A stretch of 64,000 nt of DNA from Zygotorulaspora mrakii (Eukaryota > Ascomycota > Saccharomycetes > Saccharomycetales > Saccharomycetaceae). The stretch lies in contig NC_050723.1 in NCBI RefSeq assembly GCF_013402915.1, forward strand, positions 62,001-126,000. The letters run 5' to 3'. The first letter of the stretch is position 1, and every line of letters starts with the position of its first letter. The position numbers and the translations under genes were made by a program. The notes under the pieces are model-generated. The model did no database searches and was not told the DNA's origin. It saw only the letters and a list, made by a program, of their open reading frames with translations. Of this stretch, positions 9,701 to 18,037 are shown piece by piece.

Positions 9701-12360
9701 TTCATATCATCGAATTCATCCGGTTTTTTAGATGACTTTCCACTTGTCGTTGTGATCTCATCTATATTTGATTTTTGTTTCATTAGAGAGTTTATGAATG
9801 TTTTTGAATTATCATTCAATTCACTTTCATCTATTTCATCATCATTAACTTGATAATTTTGTTTTGAATCTCTATCATCCTTACCATATTTTAAAGCATC
9901 TTTCTCCATGCTATAAAGTTTTGTATCACGAACAAAATATTCCCATTCTTGAGGATGTAATTGTTTTAAATAATCCAAAATTGATATTCTACTTTGATTT
10001 GATTCCTCTTTAATAATTTCCCTTAGATTTAATAAAATTTTCTCTGAATAATGAGGTACAAGTACTGTAAATGTTGGCATTCTTTCTACTGCAACGGCTT
10101 CAGTAATTGGTGTTGATAATGATTGTGCAAAAAATGAAATTCTTCTTTTAGCTTCTGAATTAGATGGGAAACAATCAGTTGATTTAAAATTTGAATCATC
10201 TTGTGAAACGAAAAAAGTTGGTGATTTCAATGTTCTCTTTTCAGAATTTATTGATCCAATTTGTTGATATAATAATTTTTGAACATGTTCAATAGATAAT
10301 AAATGTTCACGATACATTGATATTATAATTGCGTTCCAAATTTGAGAAACAAGTATTTTCGGTTTGAATTTGATATCTAAATCTGATGTTGCTAAAATCT
10401 TTGAATGAATTCGTTTTGGTAATCTTGAATAAATATTTTTCCATGGAGTTAAAATTGATGTTCCTAATGAAAATGATAACATTATTGAAAAAACGCAATT
10501 GCAAATGATATACCAAAGATAAGTATCCAAGAAAAATAATGTCAAATCAGTTAATAACATTAATCCCAGAGTAATTTTTGATTGCCATTTACAAAGGTAG
10601 TTTTTCATCAAAGAATCACCATTACATCTTGATAGATTTAAAATTGAAAGTACTCTTATAGGATCTCTTAATGATAAAGTCAAAAAAAAATATGATTCAA
10701 TAAATTTTGCCAAAAAAACGAAAAACCATAATCCGTATGAGAACCATGTACTTCTACCAGAAAGTTTTGGAAAAGATGCAGTAAATGTTTGTGATGCAAA
10801 ATATCTTCTTTTCTTTTGACCTTTTTTTAGATAGGATCCAAATAGTCCTCCCAAAGGTCTTGTTGCAAAAAAAAATGTTGTTATTAATGCAATAATCAAT
10901 TGAATAATGGAAAGAATATAAGCAGATCTTGAATGAACATCAAGTTCAAAAAATCCAAGAATATAGACTGATGGACCAAAATTTAAAAGGAAAAAAAAAC
11001 ATAATGTAATCATTCTTTTTGATAAGTGTTGACCACCAGGCCATTCACGGGGAATGAATCTCCATTCAAAAATTGTAGCAAAAATTTGAATTAAGCATGA
11101 AATTGATCCACCAAATGCCATAACCGTTAATCTTGCCTGGGCTGTTGGCGGATTGTTCAATAATTGAACATAATCCTTGGTATAAAATGTTGGTGAATTG
11201 AAACTTGTGAAAAACCAAAACGATGAAAGATGTATAATCCAAAATCTATTAAAATTTGTTACGCAATGCATCCAACTTCTAGTTTCTGTATAAGTTTTAT
11301 AGAAAACCTTTGACCAATCGACATTTTTCAAATGATTATATCTTTCCTGTAACGGTTTATCAATTAACCTATCCCCATTCTGCAAAACAATACTTTCAAT
11401 CCCTTCAGGATACCAAAACAATTGATTTATATCATCGTAACCGATAACATCCTTATGATCCTTTTCTTTTATCCATTTTCCTCTTGAATTTTTGTTATAC
11501 AGCTGATCCCTTAAGAAGTTGTATAAAGGATTGATAATTTCGGTCAGAAATCGGTATTGATCGTCATAATCTTTTTTTTCATGTTCAAATTCATCTGAGT
11601 TGCTGTTTTGATTTTCATACAAGGTTTCATTTTGATCATATTTTTGTTTTTCGTGCGAATTTATCATTTTAATTGATAAAGATGAATTTTTATCAAGATC
11701 CAAAGCACACTTGAAAATAAAACACAAACATTCAGGAGCAAATCGGATTTGATTCGCCTCACCCCAGCAAAGCAGATAGAGAGCCAGTTGCCGAATCAAA
11801 TCGCGATGTGATAACATTTTCATCTTCAAACGCCATTTATAATCGGTTGAACTCGTACAATTTTTCCCAGAAATCTCAGAATTCTCATTTGTGATCAAGG
11901 TTGGCAGATTATTGATGAAGTCCTGCTCGTTCTTTTCCCAGTCTCTTAGTTGCTCCTTGATGGAGATACCACGTTTCTTGGCGAATTTGAGATTTCTGTG
12001 TCTCGATTTGCCATGCAGCTTCATATTTGCGAAGCCCAGCTCCTCGTCTAGATCCATCTGAGCTGCAAAAAACCACTTCTTGTAGTTGGACTGCTCACCA
12101 CCAATATAGGATGCATGCAAAGAGTATAGCGCGCTCTCGCAGTTGGTTCTGCTTGCACGGGAATCCAGTTGCGCCAGAAGATGATGAAACATGTTCTCTT
12201 TGCTCGACTGCTGGAACCCAAATTTCCTTGCCAAATCGTCAAACACTGCTCTGATCTCCTCCTTGGTCACCGGTGCACTCTCATCTTGGCACCAGGCTGG
12301 ATACTCTACATCCGTGAGAGAGATAGGCGACAAAGGAACCCCGTCATGGTTGCTAGACAT
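6790..12360 (-). CDS. FKS3: 1,3-beta-D-glucan synthase family protein Fks3 (GT48)
   Basis: Multi-pass plasma-membrane protein that polymerises UDP-glucose into 1,3-beta-glucan; in S. cerevisiae FKS3 acts mainly in spore-wall assembly. 1856 residues (S. cerevisiae Fks3 1785). Layout: hydrophilic N-terminus with the FKS1_dom1-type region, a first membrane cluster (about residues 370-640), a large cytosolic GT48 domain containing the hallmark LHLNEDIFAGMNALCRGGR and YYQCGKGRDLGFG, and a second membrane cluster to the C-terminus. Assigned to FKS3 rather than FKS1/2 by position beside GAS1 and SCW and by divergence. Oddity: the first 200 or so codons are GC-balanced while the body is very AT-rich (see findings). 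Shares a divergent promoter with the SCW gene. Confidence 0.93.
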   Translation of the reverse strand: MSSNHDGVPLSPISLTDVEYPAWCQDESAPVTKEEIRAVFDDLARKFGFQQSSKENMFHHLLAQLDSRASRTNCESALYSLHASYIGGEQSNYKKWFFAAQMDLDEELGFANMKLHGKSRHRNLKFAKKRGISIKEQLRDWEKNEQDFINNLPTLITNENSEISGKNCTSSTDYKWRLKMKMLSHRDLIRQLALYLLCWGEANQIRFAPECLCFIFKCALDLDKNSSLSIKMINSHEKQKYDQNETLYENQNSNSDEFEHEKKDYDDQYRFLTEIINPLYNFLRDQLYNKNSRGKWIKEKDHKDVIGYDDINQLFWYPEGIESIVLQNGDRLIDKPLQERYNHLKNVDWSKVFYKTYTETRSWMHCVTNFNRFWIIHLSSFWFFTSFNSPTFYTKDYVQLLNNPPTAQARLTVMAFGGSISCLIQIFATIFEWRFIPREWPGGQHLSKRMITLCFFFLLNFGPSVYILGFFELDVHSRSAYILSIIQLIIALITTFFFATRPLGGLFGSYLKKGQKKRRYFASQTFTASFPKLSGRSTWFSYGLWFFVFLAKFIESYFFLTLSLRDPIRVLSILNLSRCNGDSLMKNYLCKWQSKITLGLMLLTDLTLFFLDTYLWYIICNCVFSIMLSFSLGTSILTPWKNIYSRLPKRIHSKILATSDLDIKFKPKILVSQIWNAIIISMYREHLLSIEHVQKLLYQQIGSINSEKRTLKSPTFFVSQDDSNFKSTDCFPSNSEAKRRISFFAQSLSTPITEAVAVERMPTFTVLVPHYSEKILLNLREIIKEESNQSRISILDYLKQLHPQEWEYFVRDTKLYSMEKDALKYGKDDRDSKQNYQVNDDEIDESELNDNSKTFINSLMKQKSNIDEITTTSGKSSKKPDEFDDMKVNHKDLSLDFVQRENNDLPFKVFGFNSSEFSFTLRTRIWSSLRTQTLYRTVSGFMNYSRAIKLLFRVENPSMIHLYGNNLDALENGLENMANRKFRMLVAMQRYAKFKEDEKMGAEILLKAYPNMNISYLLEEKQLDNDEIIYYSCLTNGYAKINEETGLREPFFKIRLSGNPILGDGKSDNQNHSIIFYRGEYIQVIDANQDNYLEECLKIRSILSDFEEMNISTTNPYIPGLDSYKLPSPVAIVGAREYIFSENIGVLGDIAAGKEQTFGTLFARTLAEIGGKLHYGHPDFLNAIFMTTRGGLSKAQKGLHLNEDIFAGMNALCRGGRIKHSDYYQCGKGRDLGFGTILNFTTKIGAGMGEQLLSREYYYLGTQLPIDRFLSFFYAHPGFHLNNLFISISVQLFFLFVINLGSLNHETILCKYNKDMLITSLEQPIGCYNIQPALHWVSIFVLSIFIVFFIAFAPLLIQELLEKGIWRATSRFFHHLFSMAPLFEVFVCQVYSNALVGDITFGDAKYIPTGRGFAISRISFSILYSRFVNTAIYSGIQVFLMLIFGIVSMWQPALLWFWITVISMCFAPFIFNPHQFAFSDFFIDYRNLIHWISSGNAAYKKESWSNFTKLGRARFTGFKNKFIDDDSEQGNSSPGKRPRFNNVFCIELMIPLFFLFFNFTAYTFINAQTGVKDTTPTDTVLRLLIVTLFPILLNAIVLFFLFALSFLTGPLLSICCQNTGSIMAFFAHGCSIIFYLIDFELIWVLEGWSFARTLMLLIATINLQNFIFKIISILLLTKEFRNSKSHLAWWTGRWYNTGMGWSVILQPIREYFVKIMESSFFAGDFFLSHFLLYIQTPIVLIPFVDYWHSMILFWLKQTSLLTNSKKIYPRKMQKQRNKIVRQYFTLYFLILSFLLILIIAPFYADKLIAEPSQLLKGTSFTGLIQPKNQNNNDTGPDAPTTILTTTPPYPQFKTVP

Positions 12361-13719
12361 TGCCGTATTGACTTCCCCAGTGAACTCAAGGACGCAGCTT
12401 CTCGCTTTTCATCTACTAAAGACACACCTATATATAAGCATAGCCACTTTAAGCAGTCGCTCCCCGGTGTTCGCGACGTTTCGGCGGCTAATTTGTTTTC
12501 TGTGTTTTTGTGTCACCTGCGTCTGGGTTACCCTGCCTAGTGCCACCCCTAAACCCGCCGCGCCTCGTCGATGATGATATGCACCCGTCCATTGTCTTCG
12601 TGTGCGATGAGTCCGGAGTCCCGCTGCGACAGCTCCATCTGAGAGAGAAGCCGACATGAACTGGCATGAAAAGTTCAATCATTATACCCGAATAGGAAAT
12701 CTCCTCTTCGGGAGAAAAGAACACATCTCTCAAAAAAGAAACGCCGCATCTAAAGGCTGTTTTCCTCCACTGTTCGTCTCTGCGTACGGGCGCGCGAACG
12801 CGCCCCACCTTCCTAGACAGGAAATTCCTAAACAAAAAAGAAACCACGATGACGAAAAAAGAAGAAAAGAAACACAAAATAGTTTCCACTTTCGCCCCCG
12901 CTACCTGGCCTTTACCCTCCTCCGCCAAATCTCTCCGTCCGCGTCTAAGCAAGGTGGATGGATTCGTCAAGTTCGCGCCCAATTCGTTTCGCATTTGAAT
13001 CTGGAACGAAATGAAACGGAAACGAAACGAGATCTGTGGCTACACAATAATAAACGCTACAGCTCGCGGATCTTCGCAGGCGGTGCAGGCAGCGCAGCGC
13101 AAGTCGCGAAAGTTCTTTTTAAGTCACCGACTGACGAGACGGGGACTATGCATCTCATGGCCCATTAGCATCGATATCTTGAAAAATAATCATCAATCGT
13201 AACCGTTTTCAGGATGAATCGGGAAAATATACACAAGTTGCGCGTCAAAATGGCACAATTGAGGTGTATCCGTTACAACAAACGTGCAGGATTGTTCTAC
13301 AACGCTATTTCTTTCGCAATTGGGGACCTGAACGGATTGGAACGGGTTGGTAGGTAAACTGCAAATGGGAGAATCAAAGGATCATTTTCCGTTTCATGTT
13401 TTTTTTCTGTAACTTTGCTGATATTTATTACACTCTCATTTTTTAGTTTGACGAAGATTTTCTTTTTAAATATAACCAAGTGTGATATTTAGTAGCTTTC
13501 TCTGCCAACAGTTGTTTCTGAAACTTGGATATTTTTGTCTTTTAGTCTTTGTGCTTCTTCACTCATTCAATACATTCATTTTTAGCGTCACAAGCTCTCT
13601 TTAACACTTTATTACTGTGGAACATCGTCAAGGTTATTTATTAACTTCCAACTAAGTCATTCCTTCCTTTACCAGATAGATCCTTTCGACGACCGCTATA
13701 GTCCAACAAGAACAGAAAA
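12361..13719. other. FKS3-SCW divergent promoter region, GC-rich on the FKS3 side
   Basis: 1359 bp between two diverging cell-wall genes. The FKS3-proximal part (about 12.4-13.1 kb) is unusually GC-rich for yeast intergenic DNA (36 of 60 bases at 12541-12600). The SCW-proximal part is AT-rich with pyrimidine tracts near 13.5-13.7 kb. Seen here: TATATATA about 70 bp upstream of FKS3 (12430-12437), GTCCGGA (12611-12617), several ACGAAAC-type blocks (13008-13030) and CGCGAAA (13105-13111). Overlapping opposed frames of 168 and 170 codons cover 12.5-13.2 kb but match nothing I recognise; high GC alone lowers stop frequency. Confidence 0.55.
13105..13111 (+). promoter_or_regulatory. SCB-like site in the FKS3-SCW intergenic region
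   Basis: CGCGAAA matches the SBF consensus CRCGAAA, about 610 bp upstream of the SCW ATG and 745 bp upstream of FKS3. Motif match only. Confidence 0.3.
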
Positions 13720-14889
13720 ATGCGTATTACGAACATTATTGCCGGTGCCTCTCTTTTAGGTGCTGCCATGGCTGCTCCTCTAGGTCACGAGCACAAAGTC
13801 GCCAAACGTGACGCTGTGACCACCACTGTGCAGGCTCAAGTCACCGTTGTTGTTGGTGCAGGCGCTAACGGTGCTGCAAGCGCCTCCACCGTGCCAGCCG
13901 TCCAAGCTGCCGAGGTTGCTGCTACTCCAGCTTCTCCAGCTGCTGCCCCAGCTCCTACCTCATCGGCTGCTCCAGCTGCCCCAGCTTCTAGCAGTGCAGC
14001 AACCTCTGAGGAAACTTCCGCTGCTTCATCTTCCCCAGCTCCAGTCTCTTCGAGTTCTTCCAGCTCCAGCTCTTCCAGCTCTTCCAGCTCATCTGGATCT
14101 TCTGACTCTCTAGTCGGTGCCAGCGGTGCTAAAGGTATCGTGTACTCTCCTTACAGTTCAAACGGTGGCTGTAAATCTGCTAGCGAAGTCGCTTCAGATT
14201 TCGAACAATTGAAAGACTACCCAATCATTAGATTATACGGTGTCGACTGTAACCAGGTTGAAAACGCTTTGCAGGCAAAGAGCTCTTCTCAAAAGCTATT
14301 TTTGGGTATCTTTTTCATGGACCAAATTGAATCCGGTATCAGCCAAATGGCTAATGCTATCAACCAGTACGGTTCTTGGGATGACGTCGTCACCGTCTCT
14401 ATTGGTAATGAATTGGTTAACGGTGGTCAAGCCACTGTATCTCAAGTTGGTGAATATGTTTCTACTGGTAGATCCGCTTTGCAATCTGCTGGCTACAGTG
14501 GTCCAGTTGTTTCTGTTGAAACTTTCATCGCCGTTATCAACAACCCAGGTCTTTGTGAACATTCTGATTACATGGGTGTTAACGCGCACGCGTACTTCGA
14601 TCAAAACACCGTTGCTTCCGACTCTGGTAAATGGTTACTGGAACAAATCCAAAGAGTGTCCACCGCATGTAATAACGAAAAGACTGTTGTTGTAACAGAA
14701 TCCGGATGGCCATCTCAAGGTCAAACTTTTGGTGTTGCTGTCCCATCTAAGGAAAACCAAGCGGCTGCTGTCAAATCTATCATCAGCGAATGTGGTTCTG
14801 ACACTTACGTCTTCACTGCTTTCAACGATTTATGGAAGGCTGATGGTGCTTATGGCGTCGAAAAATACTTTGGTATTCTATCGAACTAG
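13720..14889 (+). CDS. SCW10: Soluble cell-wall glucanase-like protein, Scw4/Scw10 (GH17)
   Basis: Secreted GH17 family wall protein (beta-1,3-glucanase/transglucosidase-like) involved in wall remodelling and mating in S. cerevisiae. 389 residues. Order: signal peptide (1-19), Kex2-type site KR at 29-30, low-complexity Ala/Pro/Ser linker with a run of about 15 Ser (110-124), then the GH17 barrel from about residue 135. Acid/base E230 in SIGNE and nucleophile E326 in VTESGWPS are both present. In S. cerevisiae this locus exists as the ohnologue pair SCW10 (YMR305C) and SCW4 (YGR279C); the single gene here is the pre-duplication counterpart of both, and the symbol is given by the FKS3 neighbour. 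Codon use suggests high expression. Confidence 0.94.
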   Translation: MRITNIIAGASLLGAAMAAPLGHEHKVAKRDAVTTTVQAQVTVVVGAGANGAASASTVPAVQAAEVAATPASPAAAPAPTSSAAPAAPASSSAATSEETSAASSSPAPVSSSSSSSSSSSSSSSSGSSDSLVGASGAKGIVYSPYSSNGGCKSASEVASDFEQLKDYPIIRLYGVDCNQVENALQAKSSSQKLFLGIFFMDQIESGISQMANAINQYGSWDDVVTVSIGNELVNGGQATVSQVGEYVSTGRSALQSAGYSGPVVSVETFIAVINNPGLCEHSDYMGVNAHAYFDQNTVASDSGKWLLEQIQRVSTACNNEKTVVVTESGWPSQGQTFGVAVPSKENQAAAVKSIISECGSDTYVFTAFNDLWKADGAYGVEKYFGILSN

Positions 14890-15208
14890 TTGTCTCAACA
14901 AATAGTATTATGATTTTTTACTCAACGGAGTAACATTTATATCTGATCCGTTATTTTTCAATATCCCTTCTACGCAGTTCTTTCTTTTCTTCGATCGTTT
15001 CTTCAGAATGTGTATTCACACTCGTGACTTTTTTGATACTCTGATATCATCAAAGTCTATGATTCATTTCAATTTTACCTTTCTTTACAATTGATATGGT
15101 TGCGAGCGGTTGACATTTGCTGTTTATTTTGCTTGTGACTATTTCTAATTATACCCCGATTCTACATACATCTCTATTTATATGTACGTACATATGCTTT
15201 TATAATTA
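14890..15208. other. Convergent SCW/CWC22 3' region
   Basis: 319-bp AT-rich spacer between converging genes. The only structured element seen is the palindromic efficiency-element block next to the CWC22 stop. Confidence 0.5.
15180..15195. terminator. Palindromic bidirectional polyadenylation element
   Basis: ATATGTACGTACATAT is a perfect 16-bp palindrome. On each strand it presents TATGTA, a classic yeast 3'-end efficiency element, between the converging SCW and CWC22 genes. Use for both transcripts is inferred. Confidence 0.45.
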
Positions 15209-16894
15209 CTATTTGCTAAAACGGCTTGTAACAGGACTTCTAGAACGGTTCCTTCTTCTAGGTGGAGTAAGAGAACCCCTCCGTTGTCTCCTGGGAGGTG
15301 TTTTGGACCTGCCTCTACTCCTGTTAGGCATCGTAGGATTTTTGTCAAATCTTGACTTTGGTGCGAAATGCAAATCCCTTTCTCTTAACCCATTTGTCGT
15401 ACTTTCATTCTTCCCAAGATCTGGAATTTTTTTTGATTGGTTGACGATCTCTAATTGACCTCTCATTTTTTGCGTCAGAGTACCAAGACCTATTGCAGTA
15501 AAGTAGTTGATCGAATATCGCATCTTTTCAGGGTCGCTCATTGGAAACATGTTAGCCAGATATGGTTGCACGTAGTCCTCCTGAAGCCTATTTTCCAACT
15601 CTTTGATTTCCAGCTCGGCCACAAGTTCCTGCATTATGAATTTCAAAAAAATACGTCCCGGAGCAGTGGTATCTTCATCACTCATTTTAATGCATTCAAA
15701 GACTTCGAAACCGATATAGTCCGAGGCTATAATGTGCCCCCAAAATTTTCCCATTGTTCTCAGCTGGAAAGGCTCAAAATCCTCAGCATTGTCGTAATTT
15801 TCCTTGAAAATCTTTTGAAAGGCAGGCTTCCATGATTTATGACTAGAACACAATCTCTCGGAAAGGAGACCATAAAATTTCGAATATGTCGACTCCTGTA
15901 TGCTTGATTTGATGATAACATCTACAACCCTGTGCTTTTCTGGGTCGGATATCCGAAGTTTCAGTATTTTATGCGCAGCTTCATCGCCCGATAAAGAGCT
16001 TTTCAATATCAAATATATTTGTTTTTTGAATTCAATCTCATTTTTTCCTGTCATATCTTTAGCAAGCAGCACATTCGTTTGAGGAGCCAGCTTCTCATTA
16101 GATTCTAGCAAAAAGCGTTCATTGAGAGCTTCGAATAACTCTGCGGTCTTCAAGAAATTTGCCTCATATTCAAATTCACCCAGGTTATTTGAGGGTGTGA
16201 TTGTATCATTATCTATAATGAATGTATGAGTGTGTCTCTCACCTTCCAGCGCTTCTGCTAAAATTTTACTCTGAGCATCCCCGTAATTTGACCGTCTTAT
16301 GTCAAAAAGCTCCTCGACAGCCTTGGCTGTGGAACTAGAGAGCAATCCCGCTTGCAAAAGCTCTCGGAGTTTTTCATATACCATATTGTGGGCTGTGTTG
16401 CTAACCTCCATCAAATGTTTTCCACCATCTCTCAGCAAGTTGACAACTAAACTTATTGAGAAGTTGTCACAATTTTCCAATAGTAAATGCATTAACTGCA
16501 AAATAACAATCTCATGAACAACTTCATAATTGAATAAATGGGTTAAAAGAGATAATATCGCAACAGCTGCCCTTCTATCTTGCCTATTGTATGCCTCAAT
16601 AAATTGGGCAGTTCCTTCCTTCACTAATATTCCACCAATATCCGGGAACAAAGAGTTAAGCTTTGCAGCGAGTAGCCCATATGTTGCTGCATCACATTTT
16701 AGCTTTTGGCACCTTAATAAATGGTAGACTATAAGGTTCTTTGTCAAGATGATGTTCACCTCCATTAAGTCTGATAAAGAGGATTCGAAGTTCGTGCTGT
16801 CAGCATTTTGAAAAACTGAACCCAAGTATGCATCCAAAACTTTCCAATTACTTCTCTGACTCTCCTCACTAGCGTCATTCGGGTTTGTGGACAT
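15209..16894 (-). CDS. CWC22: Spliceosome-associated protein Cwc22
   Basis: Splicing factor that joins the activated spliceosome and is needed for Prp2-driven remodelling before the first catalytic step. 561 residues (S. cerevisiae 577). N-terminal MIF4G-type helical domain at about residues 15-200, MA3 domain at about 290-410, and a C-terminal basic RS/RSP tail (RGRSKTPPRRQRRGS). ATG start matches the expected N-terminal position. Divergently transcribed from CAB4 across 150 bp. In S. cerevisiae it sits beside SCW4 and CAB4 (YGR277-279), so this gene brings in the chromosome VII half of the merged order. Confidence 0.93.
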   Translation of the reverse strand: MSTNPNDASEESQRSNWKVLDAYLGSVFQNADSTNFESSLSDLMEVNIILTKNLIVYHLLRCQKLKCDAATYGLLAAKLNSLFPDIGGILVKEGTAQFIEAYNRQDRRAAVAILSLLTHLFNYEVVHEIVILQLMHLLLENCDNFSISLVVNLLRDGGKHLMEVSNTAHNMVYEKLRELLQAGLLSSSTAKAVEELFDIRRSNYGDAQSKILAEALEGERHTHTFIIDNDTITPSNNLGEFEYEANFLKTAELFEALNERFLLESNEKLAPQTNVLLAKDMTGKNEIEFKKQIYLILKSSLSGDEAAHKILKLRISDPEKHRVVDVIIKSSIQESTYSKFYGLLSERLCSSHKSWKPAFQKIFKENYDNAEDFEPFQLRTMGKFWGHIIASDYIGFEVFECIKMSDEDTTAPGRIFLKFIMQELVAELEIKELENRLQEDYVQPYLANMFPMSDPEKMRYSINYFTAIGLGTLTQKMRGQLEIVNQSKKIPDLGKNESTTNGLRERDLHFAPKSRFDKNPTMPNRSRGRSKTPPRRQRRGSLTPPRRRNRSRSPVTSRFSK

Positions 16895-17044
16895 CTTAAG
16901 TTTAATGTTTTTTTAGTGACTTCAATCGTCTTTTCTTGAACTTTTTCGTTTTATGTTAGCTTTGCTCTCAATTTACTTAATTAGTGATATTATCGCACAC
17001 AGGTAATAACTTCAACAAGTTCACAGAAGGGAAAAGGGGAAGAA

Positions 17045-17908
17045 ATGGTAGTGGCAGCGATTGCGTTTCAGGAAATTGAAAGTTTAAACTTTGAAGGATT
17101 GCACAACCTCTTTTGTGAGCTTTTTCAAAATTTGAAATTTGATGCATCAAGCGAACTACACATCATACTTTTGGACACATTTGATTCATCTATTTGGCTT
17201 GACAGGGTACTTGGAAGATTCTACAGCATTTCTAGAGATGTTCTATTAGCAAAAAACTTGCACACTATGTCAATTACTATCCTCTTTGGCGAGTACGCTA
17301 AAGATAATTTAAGGTTAGACTATTTATTTATCCCAGCAAAGGAGCTTGTTCAAGAATTCGATGCCTTGAACTATGATATTTTCAATCAGCCAAGAAGAGA
17401 AAGAGAATTAAATTTGTTTCCAGAGAAGCGAAATGACTGTGATGAATATGCAGTGAGCGCCTTGGGTGGTACCTTTGATCATATTCATGATGGACACAAG
17501 ATACTTTTGAGTATTGCATCCTTCATAACCTCAACCAGAATTATAGTCGGAGTGACTCATCAAGATTTGTTATTGAAGAAAAAATACAAAGAATATTTGG
17601 AGTCTTTTGAGAAAAGATGTGGAAGTGTGCGACAATTTCTAAACCTGTTGAAACCATCATTGAAGGTAGAAATTGTCCCAATTAAAGATGTCTGCGGACC
17701 TACCGGAACGGTTCCTGAGATTGAATGTCTGGTAGTGAGCAGAGAGACGGTCGCAGGAGGCGATTTCGTTAATAAAACTAGAGTAGAGAAAGGGCTCCCA
17801 AAACTAGATATTTGCGTCGTCAATGTGCTCGGAGGAGACGAGGAAGATGGCTGGAAGGAGAAGTTGAGTAGTACCGAGATTAGGAAGATGCTAATGCATG
17901 GGATCTAA
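17045..17908 (+). CDS. CAB4: Phosphopantetheine adenylyltransferase Cab4 (coenzyme A synthesis)
   Basis: Catalyses ATP + 4'-phosphopantetheine to dephospho-CoA, the fourth step of CoA synthesis, as part of the yeast CoA-synthesising complex. 287 residues (S. cerevisiae 305). The C-terminal two thirds carry the nucleotidyltransferase fold: GGTFDHIHDGH at residues 141-151 holds the HxGH-type motif, and SSTEIRKML near 276-284 is the second ATP-binding motif. The N-terminal 130 residues are the poorly conserved eukaryotic extension. Convergent with UBP15 over 129 bp. Confidence 0.94.
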   Translation: MVVAAIAFQEIESLNFEGLHNLFCELFQNLKFDASSELHIILLDTFDSSIWLDRVLGRFYSISRDVLLAKNLHTMSITILFGEYAKDNLRLDYLFIPAKELVQEFDALNYDIFNQPRRERELNLFPEKRNDCDEYAVSALGGTFDHIHDGHKILLSIASFITSTRIIVGVTHQDLLLKKKYKEYLESFEKRCGSVRQFLNLLKPSLKVEIVPIKDVCGPTGTVPEIECLVVSRETVAGGDFVNKTRVEKGLPKLDICVVNVLGGDEEDGWKEKLSSTEIRKMLMHGI

Positions 17909-17936
17909 GTGCTGTATAAGAATGACCACATACAGT

Positions 17937-17947
17937 TATGTATATAT
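17937..17947 (+). terminator. CAB4 3'-end efficiency element
   Basis: TATGTATATAT lies about 30 bp after the CAB4 stop in the convergent CAB4/UBP15 spacer. It matches the TATGTA/TATATA class of yeast polyadenylation efficiency elements. Confidence 0.4.
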
Positions 17948-18037
17948 GGCCGCTTGTAATTATAACGACATCACATCAATTATCATGTATTAAATAAAGT
18001 CTCTACCCTTAGTGTACCTGTATCAAAAATCCAGTGA

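Noticed and set aside
12488..13168. Opposed frames of 168 and 170 codons in the FKS3-SCW promoter
   Set aside because: They overlap each other antisense, show no recognisable domain, and lie in GC-rich DNA where long frames arise by chance.
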